This document shows positions 61,097-64,000 of a DNA stretch of 64,000 bases, piece after piece. The stretch is from Ferruginibacter sp050611725 (lineage in GTDB: Bacteria; Bacteroidota; Bacteroidia; Chitinophagales; Chitinophagaceae): assembly GCF_050611725.1 (NCBI RefSeq), contig NZ_JBODJB010000001.1, positions 1,736,001-1,800,000 of the forward strand, in the 5' to 3' direction. How positions within the stretch are numbered: position 1 is the first letter of the stretch; the number at the start of each line of letters is the position of its first letter. The notes below the pieces were generated by a model, which searched no databases, was not told where the DNA came from, and was given only the letters and a program-made list of their open reading frames with translations. Made by a program: the position numbers and the translations under genes.

Positions 61097-61666
61097 TTAT
61101 TTATCTACTGTGTAATTCAGTTCAGTTACTCCAGAACTGAATTGTCGGGTTGTTAATAGGGTTAATTTTATTTTGTCTTTGATGTTTGTGAATAGTGGAA
61201 TACCTTGTCCAAGGATAATTGGGTTGACAAATAACCAATAGCCGTCGATCAGGTTTTGTTGGATCAATGCATGAGTTGCTGTGGGGCTACCAAAGAGCAG
61301 GATGTCTGTTCCGGGCTTTTCTTTTACTTTATTAATGCTGTCTGCAAGATGGTCGCTGATGATTGTAGTGTTGGTCAGATCTGCACCTTTCATTGTTTTT
61401 GACAGCACAACTTTATGCACTTTGCTATACCACTTTGAATGTTCGATGTCGTGTTTGGTTGCTGTTGGTTTATCTGCTGCAGTAGGCCAGTAGCTTTCCA
61501 TTAATTCATAGGTTACTCGTCCATACATTGAAATATCGCCTTCGCTTATTCGCTTGCCGACATGATTGAAAATTTCGGGATCGATTTTTATCCAATCCAT
61601 TTCTCCGTTTGGGCCTGCTACAAAACCATCGAGGGATATGTGCATGAATGAAATTATTTTTCTCAT
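61097..61666 (-). CDS. dihydrofolate reductase-like protein (RibD C-terminal domain)
   Basis: 189 aa. Typical start RKIISFMHISLDGFVAGPNGEMDW, middle MYGRVTYELMESYWP and KVVLSKTM, and a late DILLFGSPTATHALIQQNLID plus NPIILGQGIPLF. These stand-alone DHFR-like reductases are common and of unknown substrate. The start codon ATG overlaps the TGA stop of the DUF1572 gene upstream (ATGA), so the two are translationally coupled. Confidence 0.92.
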   Translation of the reverse strand: MRKIISFMHISLDGFVAGPNGEMDWIKIDPEIFNHVGKRISEGDISMYGRVTYELMESYWPTAADKPTATKHDIEHSKWYSKVHKVVLSKTMKGADLTNTTIISDHLADSINKVKEKPGTDILLFGSPTATHALIQQNLIDGYWLFVNPIILGQGIPLFTNIKDKIKLTLLTTRQFSSGVTELNYTVDK

Positions 61667-62241
61667 GTGGTTTTATTTTTTTTGTTTATGTATTCGTCTG
61701 TAAAATGTTGTTTATGTTTCGGTTCAGAAAATTTGTCTGCATTGTATTCCTTTGAGTTTCCTTTTGGAATAGAAAGGGAAGTCCAATTTTCGTTACACAA
61801 TAATTTTCCGATAAAAACAATTTGTCCAACATGATATGGATAATGAGCAAGCTGTCGGTTTATCGCTTCCGTTATTGTATGTCCTTGATTTCTTATGAAT
61901 ATTTCCTTTGCCAAGTCATTTTTTGTCAACGGATTTATTGCGTTGAACAAACAAGTCCAACCTTCATTCCATTTTTCTAAAAGTTCAGTTCTGTCGGCAA
62001 TGTCATTCTCAAATTCAGCATCACGTTGTCGCCATTCTTTTTCTCCGTCTGTTGTCAAAAAATCTGTCCAACGAGAAAGCATGTTTCCCCACAAATGCTT
62101 TACAATTGTCGCAATACTATTACTTTCTTTGTTTAATTGTCTGAAAAGTTGTTCGTCAGTTAGTTGCGAAAAAGTTTTTTCTCCAAGCATTTTGTAATAC
62201 TCAAATTGTTTTTTCGCACTGTCTAAAAAGTCGTTTGTCAT
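61663..62241 (-). CDS. DUF1572 (DinB-like) protein
   Basis: About 192 aa. Family traits: DSAKKQFEYYKMLGEKTFSQL at the start, NSIATIVKHLWGNMLSRW (first His) near residue 45 and HYPYHVGQIVFIGKLL (two His) near residue 150, which form the metal site of DinB-type proteins. ATG at 62241 (MTNDFLDS) chosen; an in-frame GTG at 62301 gives a 20-residue basic extension without family support. Coupled by a 4-base overlap to the DHFR-like gene. Confidence 0.88.
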   Translation of the reverse strand: MTNDFLDSAKKQFEYYKMLGEKTFSQLTDEQLFRQLNKESNSIATIVKHLWGNMLSRWTDFLTTDGEKEWRQRDAEFENDIADRTELLEKWNEGWTCLFNAINPLTKNDLAKEIFIRNQGHTITEAINRQLAHYPYHVGQIVFIGKLLCNENWTSLSIPKGNSKEYNADKFSEPKHKQHFTDEYINKKNKTT

Positions 62242-62586
62242 ATCAATTTTGTGTCTTTTTTTCTCTGTAAGTTTCGGGTTTTCTATAATTGCCACCAACA
62301 CTTAAATTTATGCCATTGCAAATTATTCTCAAAAAATGCATTCGATTAAAAACTAGTGTATTAATGTTGGCCTTTTTGTATAGTTTCCGGCGTCAATGAT
62401 ATTGTACATTTAAGCGTGTTATGCCAGACAAATATAGTTTTTAAGACTACGGTTGTCCATTAGAAGGTTCAGTAAAGAGATCTTGCTGAATGGCTGCCGG
62501 ATGGAAGCGGTAGCCGACGCAGGAGGGCTATAAGCGAACAGCCGGAACCAATGCTGCTACTTGTACAAAAGCTCACAGCCCCCAAA
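62242..62586. other. non-coding gap between DUF1572 and the tRNA terminator
   Basis: About 345 bases with no convincing reading frame. The first half should hold the promoter of the DUF1572 gene; no clear TAnnTTTG was found. The second half contains the nested inverted repeat described separately. Confidence 0.4.
62492..62543. repeat. nested inverted-repeat element
   Basis: Order GGCTG (62492-62496), TAGCC (62511-62515), GGCTA (62526-62530), CAGCC (62539-62543). The inner pair TAGCC/GGCTA and the outer pair GGCTG/CAGCC are nested, with GC-rich asymmetric internal loops. GC content is higher than the surroundings. Confidence 0.55.
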
Positions 62587-62613
62587 TAAAAAAGCCCTGC
62601 AATTTGCAAGGCT
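62587..62613 (-). terminator. terminator of tRNA-Arg
   Basis: On the minus strand AGCCTTGCA / TGCAGGGCT (one wobble) with a 3-base loop and T6, 14 bases after the tRNA 3' end. Confidence 0.88.
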
Positions 62614-62627
62614 TAACTTTTATCTCG

Positions 62628-62701
<74 letters not shown>

Positions 62702-62762
62702 TGATTTTGAGGCTGCAAATATAGGAAAAAAGAATTTAGTTTTTTGTTTTTAGTTCATGGTT

Positions 62763-62801
62763 TTTAGTCCATGGCCTATGGATTAAAGACCATGGACTAA
62801 A
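62763..62801. repeat. perfect inverted repeat TTTAGTCCATGG / CCATGGACTAAA
   Basis: 12-base perfect arms (62763-62774 and 62790-62801) with a 15-base loop, between the tRNA and the 3' end of the YitT gene. A near copy, TTAGTTCATGG, precedes it. It may serve as a terminator for the YitT gene. Confidence 0.65.
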
Positions 62802-62806
62802 CTGAC

Positions 62807-63778
62807 TTAATGTTTGTGTCTTCTTTTCTTAATAATACCGCCTTTTGTATCTTTTACTGCACTCATTACCACAAATGCGTTAGGGTCTATTTTAGTGATC
62901 TCGGTGTTTAATTTGTTCAACTCCAGACGGGTTATAATGGTATAAACGATATCTACTTCGGAGGTTTCGCCGCTTTTGCCATAGCCTTTTTTGCCTTTGT
63001 ATACGGTAACACCTCGTCCTAGTTCGGCAATGATCATTTCTCTTATTTCTTCGTTGTGGGAAGATATAATGGTTACACCGGTGTACTCTTCTATACCTTC
63101 AATTACAAAATCGAGGGTTTTGGATGCCGCCAGATAAGTAATGAGTGAATACAATGCTGCATCAATAGAAAGGAGATAGGCTGCTACCGAAAATACCAAA
63201 ATATTGATGCCAATGATGATATCACCAATGGTAGTACCAAACCTGCGACTCAGGTAAATGGCCAAAACTTCAGTGCCATCGATCACTGCACCACCTCTAA
63301 CGGAAAGTCCGATACCGGCACCTAGAAAGAAACCGCCGAATACGGCTACAAGCAACTTATCTTCCGTAACAGTTTTGAAATGTATTGAAGCTACTGCTAT
63401 TGCTAGTCCGGTAATAGCCAATGCTGTTTTTATAGCAAATTGTTTGCTGATGAGTTTATAACCGAGGTAGACAAAGGGAATATTGATGATCAATATTAAT
63501 ATGTAAAGTGGGATATTGGTTACTTCATGTGTAAGTAATGAAATGCCGGTGGCACCACCATCTACAAATCTGTTTGGTATTAAAAAGCTTTCGAGGCCGA
63601 ATGCGGCAGATATTATACCGGCCGTAATAAGAATAATATCTTTTACCCAACGAAATACATTGATCTTAAGCTCACGATATCCTTTGGCAAGTTCAAAAGA
63701 TGAGTATTCGGCACCGTGATTTGGATCCTTATCTTCAAGGATGTTCTCAATGATTATTTTTTTCCAGAAATTTCTCAT
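62807..63778 (-). CDS. YitT family membrane protein, paralogue 2
   Basis: About 323 aa. Same architecture as the gene at 27072-27941: membrane domain with FVDGGATGISLL and GAGIGLSVRGGAVIDGTEVLAI, then DUF2179 (GVTIISSHNEEIREMI, VKDTKGGIIKKRRHKH). It has about 35 extra N-terminal residues (KKIIIENILEDKDPNHGAEYS) that are charged and cytoplasmic. ATG at 63778 (MRNFWKK) preferred over a TTG nine bases upstream. Monocistronic here, unlike the copy linked to the Crp/Fnr gene. Confidence 0.92.
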   Translation of the reverse strand: MRNFWKKIIIENILEDKDPNHGAEYSSFELAKGYRELKINVFRWVKDIILITAGIISAAFGLESFLIPNRFVDGGATGISLLTHEVTNIPLYILILIINIPFVYLGYKLISKQFAIKTALAITGLAIAVASIHFKTVTEDKLLVAVFGGFFLGAGIGLSVRGGAVIDGTEVLAIYLSRRFGTTIGDIIIGINILVFSVAAYLLSIDAALYSLITYLAASKTLDFVIEGIEEYTGVTIISSHNEEIREMIIAELGRGVTVYKGKKGYGKSGETSEVDIVYTIITRLELNKLNTEITKIDPNAFVVMSAVKDTKGGIIKKRRHKH

Positions 63779-63808
63779 TGGTGGCAAGTTACGAAAATTA
63801 GGAGTAGT

Positions 63809-63900
63809 AATTTACGATGTACGATGTACGATTTTCTTAAGCTTTAGAAGTATTCGTTTTAAGGAAATACTATACAAGTCGAAAGGCATCGTAAATCGAA
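63809..63900. repeat. TTTACGATGTACGAT-family repeat with inverted end
   Basis: TTTACGATGTACGATGTACG at 63811-63830, about 55 bases of other sequence, then the inverse word ATCGTAAATCG near 63889-63899. Same layout as the block at 5265-5395. Confidence 0.7.
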
Positions 63901-63911
63901 CGTCCTTATAA

Positions 63912-64000
63912 TTAATTTAACTTTTCCTCTAATTCCATAACTTTTTCAAAAACAATTTCATATTCTTTATTTAAAGAAGATAGTTCTGTTGAGATGTTTT
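63912..64000 (-). CDS. 3' end of a gene cut by the window edge
   Basis: An open frame on the minus strand enters from the right edge and stops with TAA at 63914-63912. About 28 residues are visible: NISTELSSLNKEYEIVFEKV then MELEEKLN, a probable coiled coil. Too short to identify. Confidence 0.4.
   Translation of the reverse strand, partial: NISTELSSLNKEYEIVFEKVMELEEKLN

Noticed and set aside
62242..62586. Integron attC-type site or phage attachment site beside the tRNA
   Set aside because: No integrase gene and no duplicate of the tRNA 3' end were found in the window.

Overview
The window is a gene-dense stretch of a low-GC Bacteroidota chromosome, most likely a member of the Chitinophagaceae or a close relative (inference). 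The signs are secreted proteins ending in type IX secretion (T9SS) C-terminal domains, TAnnTTTG -7 promoter boxes with TTTG/TTG boxes about 20 nt upstream, near absence of Shine-Dalgarno sites, a SusC-like TonB receptor, a fused RibBA, and GSCFA, DUF5686 and DUF1684 families. There is no rRNA, phage, CRISPR array or recognisable transposase. One tRNA gene, tRNA-Arg(TCT), is present.

Layout. 2-520 is the 3' end of pnp with a terminator. 688-7302 holds a minus-strand cluster of an ATP-grasp enzyme, a helical protein, a small membrane protein, a class I glutamine amidotransferase, a YbdK-type carboxylate-amine ligase and a second ATP-grasp enzyme, next to a divergent esterase. This looks like an amide-bond-forming pathway of unknown product. 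7412-19000 carries ribBA, a large secreted C25-like protein, mutS, a SpoU methyltransferase, a UbiA prenyltransferase, ruvX, def and two secreted proteins. 19109-23401 is rpoC, here without rpoB and with its own promoter and terminator.

23400-24800 is an RNA-centred region: a candidate small RNA with promoter and terminator, an RRM protein with a long leader, and an 83-aa protein that resembles Hfq/Sm proteins by eye. 24800-32450 contains small conserved proteins (DUF1684, DUF2007, DinB, Crp/Fnr, YitT), lpd, a beta-helix exoprotein and an NrtS-like protein.

32500-42000 is a long minus-strand run: dnaG, miaB, a DUF559 endonuclease-like gene, a sigma-54 activator, lptE, a TPR protein, secG, mltG and yihY. 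The DUF559 gene sits inside a compact element bounded by 29-nt perfect inverted repeats. The element is wedged between miaB and the sigma-54 activator, supplies the end of MiaB, and its DUF559 frame carries a 1-nt frameshift. This is the most interesting object in the window.

42100-64000 has TPR, HMG-CoA lyase, GSCFA, miaE, penicillin acylase, DUF5686, trhO, purC, a TonB receptor with a fasciclin lipoprotein, plsC, ung, a T9SS protein, a DinB/DHFR-like/DUF1572 group, the tRNA and a second YitT paralogue. Several gaps are filled by dispersed repeats: the TTTACGATGTACGAT family, a GCGTCGCAC palindrome, a nested inverted repeat near 62500, and word-like repeats that in one case encode a signal peptide. 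No computation was run; homology calls are by recognition of motifs.
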